Origin: Streptomyces sp. CC208A | Lineage (GTDB): Bacteria > Actinomycetota > Actinomycetes > Streptomycetales > Streptomycetaceae | DNA length: 64,000 bases | Direction: 5' to 3' | NCBI RefSeq assembly: GCF_030010625.1 | Contig: NZ_JASCXN010000032.1 | Location: 34,370 to 98,369 of the forward strand | Shown: positions 50,655 to 59,114 of the stretch, piece by piece | Layout: every line of letters begins with the position of its first letter | Position numbering within the stretch: the first letter of the stretch is position 1 | The notes under the pieces: model-generated | What the model saw: the letters and a program-made list of their open reading frames with translations, nothing else | Database searches by the model: none | What the model was told of the DNA's origin: nothing | Position numbers and translations under genes: made by a program

Positions 50655-51428
50655 GTGGACCTCGAAAAGCAGCCCGATCCCGCGCAGCAGCCCGCCGCGA
50701 CCCCGCCCGAGGCGCCGGCACCGCCCACGCCGCCCGTGGCCCCCGCCCCGCCCACCGCTCCCGCCCATGCCGACCCCCAGGGCTCCCTCCGGGCCTCCGA
50801 CGCCGACCGGGACCGGATCGCGGAGATTCTGGCGGAGGCGCTGGCGCAGGGGCGGCTGGACGCGGCGGAGCACGCGGAGCGGGTCGAGGCGGTCTACCGG
50901 GCGAAGACCATGGGCGAGCTGGAGCCGATCGTGCGGGACCTGCCGGCCACCGACGGCCCGAGCGGCGCCCCGGCGGGCGGCGCGGCCGGCGCGCGGACGG
51001 AGCCGGTGCCCGCGGCGTACGGGCCCGAGGACGTGGAGGGGAACGCGGACCAGCTGGTCGCGGTCTTCTCCAGCACCACCCGCAAGGGCCGCTGGCGGGT
51101 CGCCCGCCGCACCAACGCCTTCTCGATCTTCGGGAACATCGAGATCGACCTGACCGAGGCGATCTTCGCCCAGCCGCTCACCACCATCAACGCCACCTCG
51201 ATCTTCGGGAACGTCGAGATACGCGTCCCCGAGAACATCAGCCTCCGCGGAACCGGCACCGGCATCCTCGGGAACTTCGAGGTCACCTCCCTGGAGGGGG
51301 TCGACCCGCAGGCACCGCTGGTGGTGGTCAACGGCTACGCGGTGCTCGGGAACGTGGAGGCGAGACCCAAGCGCGGCAAGCGGGTCATCGACCTCCAGAG
51401 CAAGCCCCGCAAGCACCTGGGCCACTGA
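50655..51428 (+). CDS. DUF1707/LiaF-like domain protein
   Basis: A 257-residue cytoplasmic protein. A Pro/Ala-rich N terminus is followed by DUF1707 (LRASDADRDRIAEILAEALA, QGRLDAAEHAERVEAVYRAK). Then comes a C-terminal cell-wall-active-antibiotic-response (LiaF C-terminal) beta helix with SIFGNIEIDLTEA, TSIFGNVEIRVPEN and ILGNFEV repeats. Such proteins are linked to envelope stress, but the role of this one is unproven. GTG at 50655 was chosen as the first start after the AGGGTGG ribosome site. The frame is open upstream without coding-like composition. Confidence 0.85.
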   Translation: MDLEKQPDPAQQPAATPPEAPAPPTPPVAPAPPTAPAHADPQGSLRASDADRDRIAEILAEALAQGRLDAAEHAERVEAVYRAKTMGELEPIVRDLPATDGPSGAPAGGAAGARTEPVPAAYGPEDVEGNADQLVAVFSSTTRKGRWRVARRTNAFSIFGNIEIDLTEAIFAQPLTTINATSIFGNVEIRVPENISLRGTGTGILGNFEVTSLEGVDPQAPLVVVNGYAVLGNVEARPKRGKRVIDLQSKPRKHLGH

Positions 51429-51623
51429 CCGACCGTCACCGACCGACCGTCATCGACCGGCCGCTGCCGACACGGCCGGCGGGTATCGGCCACGAGGTGA
51501 CCGGAATACGTCACCGGTGCTCCGGACTCCGGATGGGCGGCCTACGCGGTGCATAGGCGCGCGCACAGCGGGTAGGGCTGCTGCATCGCTGCTCGCTCGC
51601 GAAGCCGTCGTCAGGAGTAGATC

Positions 51624-51995
51624 GTGTTGCAACTGCCGCACCAGCCCCTCCCGGTAGCCGCCGTGCCGCCCCAGCGTGCTCCCGCGCGGGAGGACGAGGA
51701 CGGCCCCTGGCACGCGGAGGCGGTGTGCCGCCGGGACGAGGCGGGACTCTTCTTCGCCCCCTCCAAGGAGCCGACCGCCGCCCGGCTCGCCCGGGAGGAG
51801 GCGGCCAAGCGGGTCTGCGCTCGCTGCCCGGTGATGGTCGACTGCCGCGAGCACGCGCTGCTCCAGCCGGAGCCGTACGGCGTGTGGGGCGGGCTCACCG
51901 CCGCCGAGCGCCGGGTGGTGCTGGCCCGGCGCCGGCGCCGCGAGGTGGAGCTGCGCAAGGCGGCCGCGGCGGAGCGGATCGCCCAGGCCGGCTGA
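51624..51995 (+). CDS. wblI: WhiB-family iron-sulfur regulator (WblI-like)
   Basis: A 123-residue Wbl protein. The four cluster Cys are at residues 35, 65, 68 and 74 (AVCRRDEAGLFF, then VCARCPVMVDCREHAL), followed by the GVWGGLTAAERR turn and a basic tail (RRRRREVELRK). It binds a [4Fe-4S] cluster and acts with the principal sigma factor. The neighbourhood (class I fumarase on one side, glpX on the other) matches wblI of S. coelicolor as I recall it. The GTG start has AGGAG six bases upstream. Confidence 0.9.
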   Translation: MLQLPHQPLPVAAVPPQRAPAREDEDGPWHAEAVCRRDEAGLFFAPSKEPTAARLAREEAAKRVCARCPVMVDCREHALLQPEPYGVWGGLTAAERRVVLARRRRREVELRKAAAAERIAQAG

Positions 51996-52022
51996 CGGGC
52001 CGGACCCCGGTTCCGTACGGGA

Positions 52023-52055
52023 AGGGGCGCCCCCACCGCACATGGGGGCGCCCCT
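52023..52055. terminator. Terminator between wblI and glpX
   Basis: A 13-bp perfect hairpin (AGGGGCGCCCCCA, 52023-52035, with 52043-52055), between convergent genes. Confidence 0.88.
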
Positions 52056-52095
52056 CTTCGTACCTGCCGTCGTCCCGCCGAGCCGGTTCGCCGGA

Positions 52096-52140
52096 TCGGT
52101 TCGCCCGGTGTCGGTTCGCCCGGTGTCAGTTCGCCCGGTC
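52096..52140. repeat. 15-bp tandem repeat, three copies, at the glpX 3' end
   Basis: TCGGTTCGCCCGGTG twice, then TCAGTTCGCCCGGTC, whose first three bases are the glpX stop codon. The two downstream copies look like duplications of the last codons of the gene with the stop mutated. Confidence 0.88.
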
Positions 52141-53157
52141 GAAGTCGATCTTGCTGTACGCGCGCAGCTTCGAGAGCCGGTGCGTGGAGTCGATCTGGCG
52201 GATCGTGCCGGACTTGGAGCGCATGACCAGCGACTGGGTGGTCGCGGTCTCGGAGCGGTAGCGCACCCCGCGCAGCAGCTCGCCGTCGGTGATGCCGGTG
52301 GCGACGAAGAACACGTTGTCGCCGCTGACGAGGTCGTTCGTGGTGAGGACCCGGTCCAGGTCGTGGCCGGCGTCGAGGGCCTTCTGCCGCTCGGCGTCGT
52401 CCTTCGGCCACAGCTTGCCCTGGATGACGCCGCCGAGGCACTTTATGGCGCAGGCCGAGATGATGCCCTCGGGCGTGCCGCCGATGCCCATGAGCAGGTC
52501 GACGCCGGTGCCCTCGCGGGCGGCCATGATCGAACCGGCCACGTCGCCGTCCGAGATGAACTTGATCCGGGCGCCGGTCTCGCGGATCTCCTTGACCATG
52601 CCCTCGTGGCGGGGGCGGTCCAGGATGACCACGGTGACGTCCTCGGCCTGCATGCCCTTGGCCTTGGCGACCCGGCGGATGTTGACCGAGACGGGCGCGT
52701 TGATGTCGACGAAGTCGGCGGCCTCGGGGCCGGTGACCAGCTTGTCCATGTAGAAGACCGCGGACGGGTCGAACATGGCGCCGCGGTCCGCGGCGGCGAG
52801 CACGGCGATGGCGTTCGGCATGCCCTTGGCGTTCAGGGTGGTGCCGTCGATCGGGTCCACGGCGATGTCGACCTCGGCCCCGGTGCCATCGCCGACCCGC
52901 TCGCCGTTGTAGAGCATCGGCGCCTCGTCCTTCTCGCCCTCGCCGATGACGACGACGCCGTTCATCGAGACGGTCGAGATGAGGGTCCGCATCGCGTTGA
53001 CCGCGGCGCCGTCCGCGCCGATCTTGTCGCCGCGGCCGACCCAGCGGCCGGCGGCCATGGCGGCGGCCTCGGTCACCCGGACCAGTTCGAGGGCCAGGTT
53101 GCGGTCGGGGGCCTCGGGGGAGACCTCAAGCTCGGGAGGGAGGTGGTGCTCGGTCAT
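52126..53157 (-). CDS. glpX: Class II fructose-1,6-bisphosphatase GlpX
   Basis: A 343-residue gluconeogenic enzyme. The metal and substrate motifs are VVVIGEGEKDEAPMLYNGER, DIAVDPIDGTTLNAKG, VILDRPRHEGMVKEI, GARIKFISDGDVAGSI and LLMGIGGTPEGIISACAIKC, as in GlpX of actinobacteria (the main FBPase there). The end (KLRAYSKIDFDRAN) is normal, but the last four codons belong to a 15-bp tandem repeat. It diverges from the DUF4245 gene, as in the mycobacterial order I recall. Confidence 0.96.
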   Translation of the reverse strand: MTEHHLPPELEVSPEAPDRNLALELVRVTEAAAMAAGRWVGRGDKIGADGAAVNAMRTLISTVSMNGVVVIGEGEKDEAPMLYNGERVGDGTGAEVDIAVDPIDGTTLNAKGMPNAIAVLAAADRGAMFDPSAVFYMDKLVTGPEAADFVDINAPVSVNIRRVAKAKGMQAEDVTVVILDRPRHEGMVKEIRETGARIKFISDGDVAGSIMAAREGTGVDLLMGIGGTPEGIISACAIKCLGGVIQGKLWPKDDAERQKALDAGHDLDRVLTTNDLVSGDNVFFVATGITDGELLRGVRYRSETATTQSLVMRSKSGTIRQIDSTHRLSKLRAYSKIDFDRAN

Positions 53158-53283
53158 CGGAGCGCACCTTTCTGTACGACGACGGCCGGAAAAAAGAGGG
53201 TGCTGCGACTCTATCGCCAGGTCGACAAATTGAGCAGAGGGGCCCACGTATGAGCGCGGGACCGCGATGCGAACATAGGGGGC

Positions 53284-53808
53284 GTGGCAGCTAAGCGAGG
53301 CAGGCAGACGGTACGCGGGATGTTCCAGTCCCTCGGGGTGATCATGGTCGCCGCGGGGGTCATGTATCTCTTCGTCCCGCACGACGAGAACGTGGAACCG
53401 GTGGAGGCCAAGGACTACCGGGTCGAGCTGATCACGGCCCAGCGCGCGGCGCCGTACCCGGTGCTCGCCCCCGAGGGCCTCGGCGACGACTGGAAGGCGA
53501 CGGTCGTCTCGTACAAGCGCGAGCAGGGCGACGCCTGGAAGCTCGGCTTCCTCTCCCCGGACGCCCAGTACGTGTCGGTCAACCAGTCGACCGCGGAGCC
53601 GAAGAAGTTCGTGCCCAAGATCACGCACGAGGCCAAGGACACCGGCAGGACGCAGACGGTGGCCGGCCAGGTGTGGCAGCGCTGGGAGGGCCCCAAGTAC
53701 GACGCGCTGGTGCGGACCGAGGGCGGGACGACCACGGTCGTCACCGGCACGGCCTCCTTCGAGCGACTCGCGGAGATGGCGGGCGCGCTCCGGGCGCAGC
53801 AGGCCTGA
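53284..53808 (+). CDS. DUF4245 membrane-anchored protein
   Basis: A 174-residue protein of the actinobacterial DUF4245 family. A basic N terminus and one helix (MFQSLGVIMVAAGVMYLFVP) precede an extracytoplasmic domain with APYPVLAPEGLGDDWKATVV, DAQYVSVNQSTAEPKKFV and GQVWQRWEGPKYDALVR. There is no known activity. Its conserved place next to glpX in actinobacteria hints at a shared process. The start is the GTG at 53284 after GGGGGC. Confidence 0.88.
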   Translation: MAAKRGRQTVRGMFQSLGVIMVAAGVMYLFVPHDENVEPVEAKDYRVELITAQRAAPYPVLAPEGLGDDWKATVVSYKREQGDAWKLGFLSPDAQYVSVNQSTAEPKKFVPKITHEAKDTGRTQTVAGQVWQRWEGPKYDALVRTEGGTTTVVTGTASFERLAEMAGALRAQQA

Positions 53809-53826
53809 CCGCGCGGAGAAGCACAC

Positions 53827-53863
53827 GGAAGAACCCCCGGCGCCCGGCGCCGGGGGTTCTTCC
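53827..53863. terminator. Bidirectional terminator
   Basis: A 17-bp perfect hairpin (GGAAGAACCCCCGGCGC, 53827-53843, with 53847-53863) and 3-base loop, between convergent genes. Confidence 0.9.
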
Positions 53864-53885
53864 GCGTGGGGACCGGGGGTCCGGC

Positions 53886-54476
53886 TCAGACGGTGGTGAT
53901 GACGTCGTCGTAGGCCAGGCGCGGGGAGCGCGGGAACGAGGCGTCCTCACCCGGCTTGCCGATGTTGACGACCATCAGCGGGGTGTGGTCGTCGTCCAGG
54001 AACTCCTTCTGGACGCCGGCGAAGTCCAGGCCGGTCATCGGGCCGGCGGCCAGGCCGGCGGCGCGGACGCCGACGATGAAGTAGGCGGCCTGGAGGGCGG
54101 CGTTCACCAGGGCGGACTGCTCGCGGACCGGACGCTCGGAGAAGAACACGTCCTTGGCCTGCGGGAAGTGCGGGAACAGGACCGGGAGCTCCTCGTGGAA
54201 CTCGTTGTCGGCGGAGAGGATCGCGACCAGCGGGGCGGTGGCGGTCTTGGCCTGGTTGCCCTCGGCCATGTGCTTCACCAGGCGCGCACGGGCCTCCTCG
54301 GAGCGGACCAGCGTGATGCGCAGCGGGGTCTGGTTGAAGGCGGTGGGGCCGTACTTCACCAGGTCGTAGATCGCCTGGACCTGCTCGTCGGTCACCGGCT
54401 CGTCGGTGAACGTGTTGGCGGTGCGGGCCTCGCGGAAGAGGAGGTCCTGGGCGGCGGAGTCGAGAACGAGAGACAT
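53886..54476 (-). CDS. Nitroreductase family protein (RutE/HadB-like)
   Basis: A 196-residue FMN-dependent oxidoreductase of the malonic semialdehyde reductase/RutE branch: FREARTANTFTDEPV, YDLVKYGPTAFNQTPLRITL, NAALQAAYFIVGVRAAGLAA and GPMTGLDFAGVQKEF. The absence of other rut genes argues against pyrimidine degradation; quinone or nitro-compound reduction is possible. A palindrome upstream (54564-54582) suggests control by a MarR- or HxlR-type sensor not encoded nearby. Confidence 0.9.
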   Translation of the reverse strand: MSLVLDSAAQDLLFREARTANTFTDEPVTDEQVQAIYDLVKYGPTAFNQTPLRITLVRSEEARARLVKHMAEGNQAKTATAPLVAILSADNEFHEELPVLFPHFPQAKDVFFSERPVREQSALVNAALQAAYFIVGVRAAGLAAGPMTGLDFAGVQKEFLDDDHTPLMVVNIGKPGEDASFPRSPRLAYDDVITTV

Positions 54477-54563
54477 GCTGCGTACCTTCCGGACTGCAAG
54501 AGGGCCGCCCGGCAGGGGTCCGGGCGATGTCTCGAAGGTACGCCCAAGGTTGGTGAAAATTCA

Positions 54564-54582
54564 ACTATCTAATCCGGATAGT
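54564..54582. promoter_or_regulatory. Candidate operator upstream of the nitroreductase
   Basis: ACTATC-N7-GATAGT is a perfect inverted repeat in a locally AT-rich stretch, with GTTG and CAAC flanking an AATT core beside it (54550-54565). It lies 88 bases upstream of the start codon, where a thiol- or quinone-sensing MarR-type repressor often binds. Confidence 0.55.
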
Positions 54583-54643
54583 GATCCGCTTCACTTCGCC
54601 CAGTCTAGCGGGACCCGCATCCCCGAGAGCCCTTCGCTCATCG

Positions 54644-54720
54644 CCGCCTGCCGCCTGCCGCCTGCCGCCTGCCGCCTGCCGCCTGCCGCCTGCCGCCTGC
54701 CGCCTGCCGCCTGCCGCCTG
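54644..54720. repeat. CCGCCTG heptamer repeat, eleven perfect copies
   Basis: Eleven uninterrupted CCGCCTG units, then a degenerate CCGCCGT. It lies in the gap between the nitroreductase promoter and the end of xseB; no gene is seen in 54477-54798 otherwise. Copy number is likely variable between strains. Confidence 0.95.
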
Positions 54721-54798
54721 CCGCCGTGCCTGTCTTCACCCCGGCCCGTTTCCGCCCTGGGCGTCTCCGCCTCTCCGGCCTCGCCTCCCTCTCCGCCC

Positions 54799-55041
54799 TT
54801 ACTCGTCCCCGTCCTCCTCCTCGTCCGCCTCCCGGTCGGCCGCCAGGGAGGCGTCGAGGCGGGCTCTGGCGCCTTCCAGCCAGTGCCGGCAGACCTTTGC
54901 CAGCTCCTCGCCGCGTTCCCAGAGCGCCAGGGACTCCTCCAGGGTCGTCCCGCCCGCCTCCAGGCGCCGGACCACCTCGACCAGCTCGTCGCGGGCCTCC
55001 TCGTAACCGAGCGCCGCCGTCGTCTCCGTACCGCTCGCCAT
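54799..55041 (-). CDS. xseB: Exodeoxyribonuclease VII small subunit
   Basis: An 80-residue protein, the usual XseB size: GYEEARDELVEVVRRLEAGG, then LEESLALWERGEELAKVCRH, followed by an acidic tail. Several small subunits bind each large subunit of exonuclease VII, a single-strand-specific nuclease in DNA repair. The start is the ATG at 55041 with GGAG upstream. It lies downstream of xseA in the same direction, but the gap is filled by tandem repeats. Confidence 0.93.
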   Translation of the reverse strand: MASGTETTAALGYEEARDELVEVVRRLEAGGTTLEESLALWERGEELAKVCRHWLEGARARLDASLAADREADEEEDGDE

Positions 55042-55072
55042 CTCTTCTCCGCTCTCCTCGACCTGTCCGATT

Positions 55073-55150
55073 CCGTATCCGTATCCGTATCCGTATCCGT
55101 ACCGACTGCCGACCACCGACTGCCGACCACCGGCTACCGGCTACCGGCTC
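55073..55150. repeat. Three successive tandem repeats filling the xseA-xseB gap
   Basis: From left: CCGTAT four times plus CCGTAC (55073-55102), CCGACTGCCGACCA twice (55102-55129), and CCGGCTA twice plus CCGGCTC (55130-55150), the last touching the xseA stop. Three different unit lengths lie side by side in under 80 bases. Confidence 0.92.
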
Positions 55151-56354
55151 ACGCGCGCCGCACCGTGAACTCGCCCTCGGCCACCCGGGCCCGCAGCTCC
55201 TCGCCCGCCGCGACCTCCGCCTCCGTGCGGACCACCGCGCCGTCCGCCCGCTGGAGCACCGCGTACCCGCGCTCCAGGGTCGCCGCCGGGGAGAGCGCCC
55301 GTACCCGCGCCCGGGTGTGCGCCAGCTCCGACTCCGCCCGGTCGAGGAGGTGCCCGAAGACCCGTCGGCCGCGCGCCCGGAGGGCGTCCAGCTCGTCCTC
55401 CCGGACCTCCACCATCCGCTGGGGCTGCTCCATCACCGGCCGGGCCAGCGCCTGCGCGAGCCCGCGCTCCTCCCGCTCGACGAGCCCCCGGACGGTTCGC
55501 AGCGCCCGGTCCCGAAGGCCGCGCACCCGCTCCAGCTCCTCGCCCACGTCGGGGACGACCTTCTTCGCCGCGTCCGTCGGGGTGGAGGCCCGCAGGTCGG
55601 CCACCAGGTCGAGCAGCGGGGTGTCCGGCTCGTGCCCGATCGCGGACACCACCGGCGTCCGGCACGCGGCCACCGCCCGTACCAGCTGCTCGTCCGAGAA
55701 GGGCAGCAGGTCCTCGACGCTGCCACCGCCCCGGGCCACCACGATCACGTCCACGTCCTCGTGGGCGTCCAGCTCCCGCACCGCCTCGATCACCTGCGGC
55801 ACCGCCTTCACGCCCTGCACCGGCACGTTCCGCACCTCGAAGCGGACGGCCGGCCACCTCCGCCGCGCGTTCTCGAGCACGTCCCGCTCGGCGGCCGAGG
55901 CCCGGCCGCAGACCAGGCCGATCAGGCGGGGCAGGAACGGCAGTGGCTTCTTCCGGTCGAGCGCGAAAAGACCCTCCGCGGCCAGCCCCCGCTTCAGCTG
56001 CTCAAGGCGGGCCAGCAGCTCGCCGACCCCCACCGGTCTGATCTCCGCCGCCCGCAGCGACAGCTGCCCGCGCGGCGCGTACCACTCCGGCTTGGCGTGC
56101 ACGACGACCCGCGCACCCTCCGAGACGACGTCGGCCACCGCGTCGAAGACCTGCCGGTAGCAGGTCACCCCGATGGAGACGTCGTACGAGGGATCCCGCA
56201 GCGTCAGGAAGACGACCCCGGCCCCGGGGCGCCGCGAGAGCTGCGTGATCTGCCCCTCGACCCAGATCGCTCCCAGCCGGTCGATCCACCCCCCGATCAT
56301 CCGGGAGACCTCACCGACGGGCAGCGGCGTTTCGGCGGACGTAGTCAGAGCCAT
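55149..56354 (-). CDS. xseA: Exodeoxyribonuclease VII large subunit
   Basis: A 401-residue catalytic subunit. An N-terminal OB fold (about 8-110, GAIWVEGQITQLSRRPGAGV) is followed by the nuclease domain with GLVCGRASAAERDVLENA, DVDVIVVARGGGSVEDLLPF, VVSAIGHEPDTPLLDLVADL and ASTPTDAA. A long helical arm (about 270-350) and a short beta tail end the protein. It cleaves single-stranded DNA from both ends. The order xseA then xseB is standard. Confidence 0.95.
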   Translation of the reverse strand: MALTTSAETPLPVGEVSRMIGGWIDRLGAIWVEGQITQLSRRPGAGVVFLTLRDPSYDVSIGVTCYRQVFDAVADVVSEGARVVVHAKPEWYAPRGQLSLRAAEIRPVGVGELLARLEQLKRGLAAEGLFALDRKKPLPFLPRLIGLVCGRASAAERDVLENARRRWPAVRFEVRNVPVQGVKAVPQVIEAVRELDAHEDVDVIVVARGGGSVEDLLPFSDEQLVRAVAACRTPVVSAIGHEPDTPLLDLVADLRASTPTDAAKKVVPDVGEELERVRGLRDRALRTVRGLVEREERGLAQALARPVMEQPQRMVEVREDELDALRARGRRVFGHLLDRAESELAHTRARVRALSPAATLERGYAVLQRADGAVVRTEAEVAAGEELRARVAEGEFTVRRA

Positions 56355-56557
56355 GCACCGAGCGTAACGGCGCCCTACGACAACGTCAGCGCCCCGCGAC
56401 CCCCGAGCCGGAAGGCTCGACCGCCGATCCGAAAGCCCGGCCCCACCAGCCCCCGCCCCCAGAAGCCGCCACCCTCAAGGGTTCCGGTCCCCTCCCGCTC
56501 CAGAGGCATCGACCTCCGACGGCCCAGGTCGAAGGCCCGCGCCCCCCTCGCCCCCGC

Positions 56558-57982
56558 TCACCCCCCACCAGGCCGCCGACCAGCCCCCTGCACCGCCAGC
56601 ACCACCAGCCCCACGCCCAGCCAGACCACGCCCACCACCTGGGCCGACACCGACGCCTCCACGATCACCGCGACCAGGATCGCCGCGCCGGTCACCGGCA
56701 GCACGACGTGCCGCAGCCAGTGCGGCGGGCCCTCCGCCCGCTGGACCGCGAACCAGCCCACCACGCTCGCGTGCAGCAGGACGAAGGCCGTCAGGGCGCC
56801 GACGTCCACCACCGAGACCAGGTGGTCGAGGCCGTCGTCGCGGCGGGCCGCCCAGACCGCCGCGATCATCGTCACCGCCGCCGACACGAGCAGCGCCACC
56901 CGGGGCACGCCCGCGTCGGTCCGTGCCAGCGCGTGCGGCAGCCGTCCCTCGCGGCCCATCGCGAAGAGCAGCCGGCTGCCTGCCGCCTGCCCGGCCAGCG
57001 CCGCGAAGGCCGCGCCGATCGCCTTCGACACGGCGACCAGATCGTGCAGCCAGCCGCCCACCGACGCGTCCACGGCGTCGTAGAACGCGGACCCCTGCCG
57101 TACCGGCTCGGCCGCGAGCTCCGCCGAGGAGACCGGCTCCAGGAGCGCCACCAGCCAGGTCTGGGCGACGAAGAGGGCGCCCGCGAGCACCAGGCAGAAG
57201 AGCAGCGCCCGCGCCACCTTCGCCGAGCCGCCGGTGACCTCCTCCGCGAAGGTCGCGATCGCGTCGAAGCCCAGGTACGACAGGACCGCCACCGACACCG
57301 CGCCGATCACCGCCGCGAGCGAGAAGGTCCCGTCGCCGGTGAGCGGCGACCACCAGTCGCGCTGTGCCCCGTCCCGTACCAGGACCACCACCGCCGACAC
57401 CACGAAGACCAGCAGCACCACGATCTCCATCGCGAGCACCGCGAAGCCGACGCGGGCCGCCGCCCGCACCCCCCACAGGTTGAGCAGGGTGGTCACCACC
57501 ACCGCGATCCCCGTCCAGACCCACCGGTGCACCTCGGGCACCAGCGCCTCCATCGCGATCCCCGCGAAGAGGTACGCGACGGCCGGGATCAGCAGGTAGT
57601 CGAGCATCGCCATCCAGCCGGCGACGAAACCGGGCGCCTCGCCGAGCCCCTTGCGGGCGTACGCGAAGACCGAGCCGGCCTGCGGGGCGACCCGGACCAT
57701 CTGCGCGTAGCTGAAGGCCGTGAACGCCATGGCCACCGTCGCCACGACGTACACCAGTGCGACGGCGCCGTGGGACTTCGCGTCGAGCGTGCCGAAGACG
57801 CCGACCGGCGCCATCGGGGCGATGAACAGCAGCCCGTACACGACCAGGTCACGGAAGCCGAGCGTCCGCCGCAGACTCTCGTGATCCGAAAACCCGGGCG
57901 GCCCGGCCTGCCCCGACCGCCCGGCCCGTCCCGGCCGCTCCGGCCCCCGCCCGTCCCCCTCCACCCCCGCGTTCTCAGCCAT
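56558..57982 (-). CDS. APC-family amino acid permease
   Basis: A 474-residue transporter with about twelve helices and a Gly/Pro-rich cytoplasmic N terminus. The APC signatures are LVVYGLLFIAPMAPVGVFGT, VRVAPQAGSVFAYARKGLGE, VLSYLGFDAIATFAEEVTGG and QAAGSRLLFAMGREGRLPHA. The substrate is probably an amino acid or amine; it cannot be set from sequence. It diverges from ispH. The gap to xseA (about 200 bases) shows nothing else. Confidence 0.92.
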   Translation of the reverse strand: MAENAGVEGDGRGPERPGRAGRSGQAGPPGFSDHESLRRTLGFRDLVVYGLLFIAPMAPVGVFGTLDAKSHGAVALVYVVATVAMAFTAFSYAQMVRVAPQAGSVFAYARKGLGEAPGFVAGWMAMLDYLLIPAVAYLFAGIAMEALVPEVHRWVWTGIAVVVTTLLNLWGVRAAARVGFAVLAMEIVVLLVFVVSAVVVLVRDGAQRDWWSPLTGDGTFSLAAVIGAVSVAVLSYLGFDAIATFAEEVTGGSAKVARALLFCLVLAGALFVAQTWLVALLEPVSSAELAAEPVRQGSAFYDAVDASVGGWLHDLVAVSKAIGAAFAALAGQAAGSRLLFAMGREGRLPHALARTDAGVPRVALLVSAAVTMIAAVWAARRDDGLDHLVSVVDVGALTAFVLLHASVVGWFAVQRAEGPPHWLRHVVLPVTGAAILVAVIVEASVSAQVVGVVWLGVGLVVLAVQGAGRRPGGG

Positions 57983-58045
57983 GGCGTCAGTTTCGGCCAC
58001 GGCCGTGCTCCAGCCGCTCACCGACGCGGCCTTACGATGGGACGC

Positions 58046-59074
58046 ATGACTGCAACGCCCGCGCCGACGCCCGAGTCCGCCCCCGCGAACCAGAGCGCCG
58101 CCGACCGCCCGAAGCGTGTCCTGCTCGCCGCTCCCCGCGGCTACTGCGCGGGCGTGGACCGTGCCGTGATCGCCGTGGAGAAGGCCCTGGAGCAGTACGG
58201 GGCCCCCGTCTACGTCCGCCACGAGATCGTCCACAACAAGTACGTGGTCCAGACCCTGGAGCGGAAGGGCGCGATCTTCGTCGACCAGGCCACCGAGGTC
58301 CCGCCGGGCAACATCGTGATGTTCTCCGCGCACGGCGTTGCCCCGACCGTCCACGAGGAGGCCCGCCGGGGCCGGCTCGCGACGATCGACGCGACCTGCC
58401 CGCTGGTCACCAAGGTCCACAAGGAGGCCATCCGGTACGCCAAGGAGGACTTCGACATCCTCCTCATCGGCCACGAGGGCCACGAGGAGGTCATCGGCAC
58501 CTCAGGCGAGGCCCCCGACCACATCCAGCTCGTCGACGGCCCCGAGGACGTCGCCAAGGTCGAGGTCCGCGACCCCTCCCGGGTCGTCTGGCTCTCCCAG
58601 ACCACCCTCTCGGTCGACGAGACCATGGAGACGGTCGACGCCCTCAAGGACAAGTTCCCGCAGCTCGTCTCCCCGCCGTCGGACGACATCTGCTACGCCA
58701 CGCAGAACCGCCAGACCGCGATCAAGGAGCTGGCCGGCCAGGCCGAGCTCGTCATCGTCGTCGGCTCCAAGAACTCCTCGAACTCGCAGCGCATGGTCGA
58801 CGTCGCCCTCCAGGCCGGCGTCCCCGCCGCGTACCTGGTGGACTTCGCCAGTGAGATCGACGAGGCCTGGCTGGAGGGCGTGACCTCGGTCGGCCTCTCC
58901 TCCGGCGCCTCCGTCCCGGACGTGCTGGTCCAGGAGGTCCTGGAGTGGCTCTCCGAGCGCGGCTACGCCGACGTGGAGATCGTCAAGACCGCCGACGAGT
59001 CCCTCACCTTCTCGCTCCCCAAGGAGCTCCGCCGCGACTTGCGCGCCGAGGCCGCCGAGCTCGTCAAGGAGTAG
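58046..59074 (+). CDS. ispH: 4-hydroxy-3-methylbut-2-enyl diphosphate reductase IspH
   Basis: A 342-residue iron-sulfur enzyme for the last step of the MEP isoprenoid pathway. Cluster Cys are at residues 34 (APRGYCAGVDRA), 118 (TIDATCPLVTKVHKE) and 216 (DDICYATQNRQTA). Substrate residues HEIVHN, SAHG and SSNSQRMV are present. The ATG has no Shine-Dalgarno, but TACGAT at 58033-58038 is a good -10, putting the first transcribed base at about the ATG; the message is probably leaderless. An ATG three codons earlier lies inside that -10. Confidence 0.95.
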   Translation: MTATPAPTPESAPANQSAADRPKRVLLAAPRGYCAGVDRAVIAVEKALEQYGAPVYVRHEIVHNKYVVQTLERKGAIFVDQATEVPPGNIVMFSAHGVAPTVHEEARRGRLATIDATCPLVTKVHKEAIRYAKEDFDILLIGHEGHEEVIGTSGEAPDHIQLVDGPEDVAKVEVRDPSRVVWLSQTTLSVDETMETVDALKDKFPQLVSPPSDDICYATQNRQTAIKELAGQAELVIVVGSKNSSNSQRMVDVALQAGVPAAYLVDFASEIDEAWLEGVTSVGLSSGASVPDVLVQEVLEWLSERGYADVEIVKTADESLTFSLPKELRRDLRAEAAELVKE

Positions 59075-59114
59075 CCGAGGAGTAGGAGCGGCCCCCGCCG
59101 GTTAGCGTGAGTCC

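Noticed and set aside
54644..54720. Possible CRISPR array
   Set aside because: The units are 7 bases and directly adjacent, with no spacers and no cas genes.
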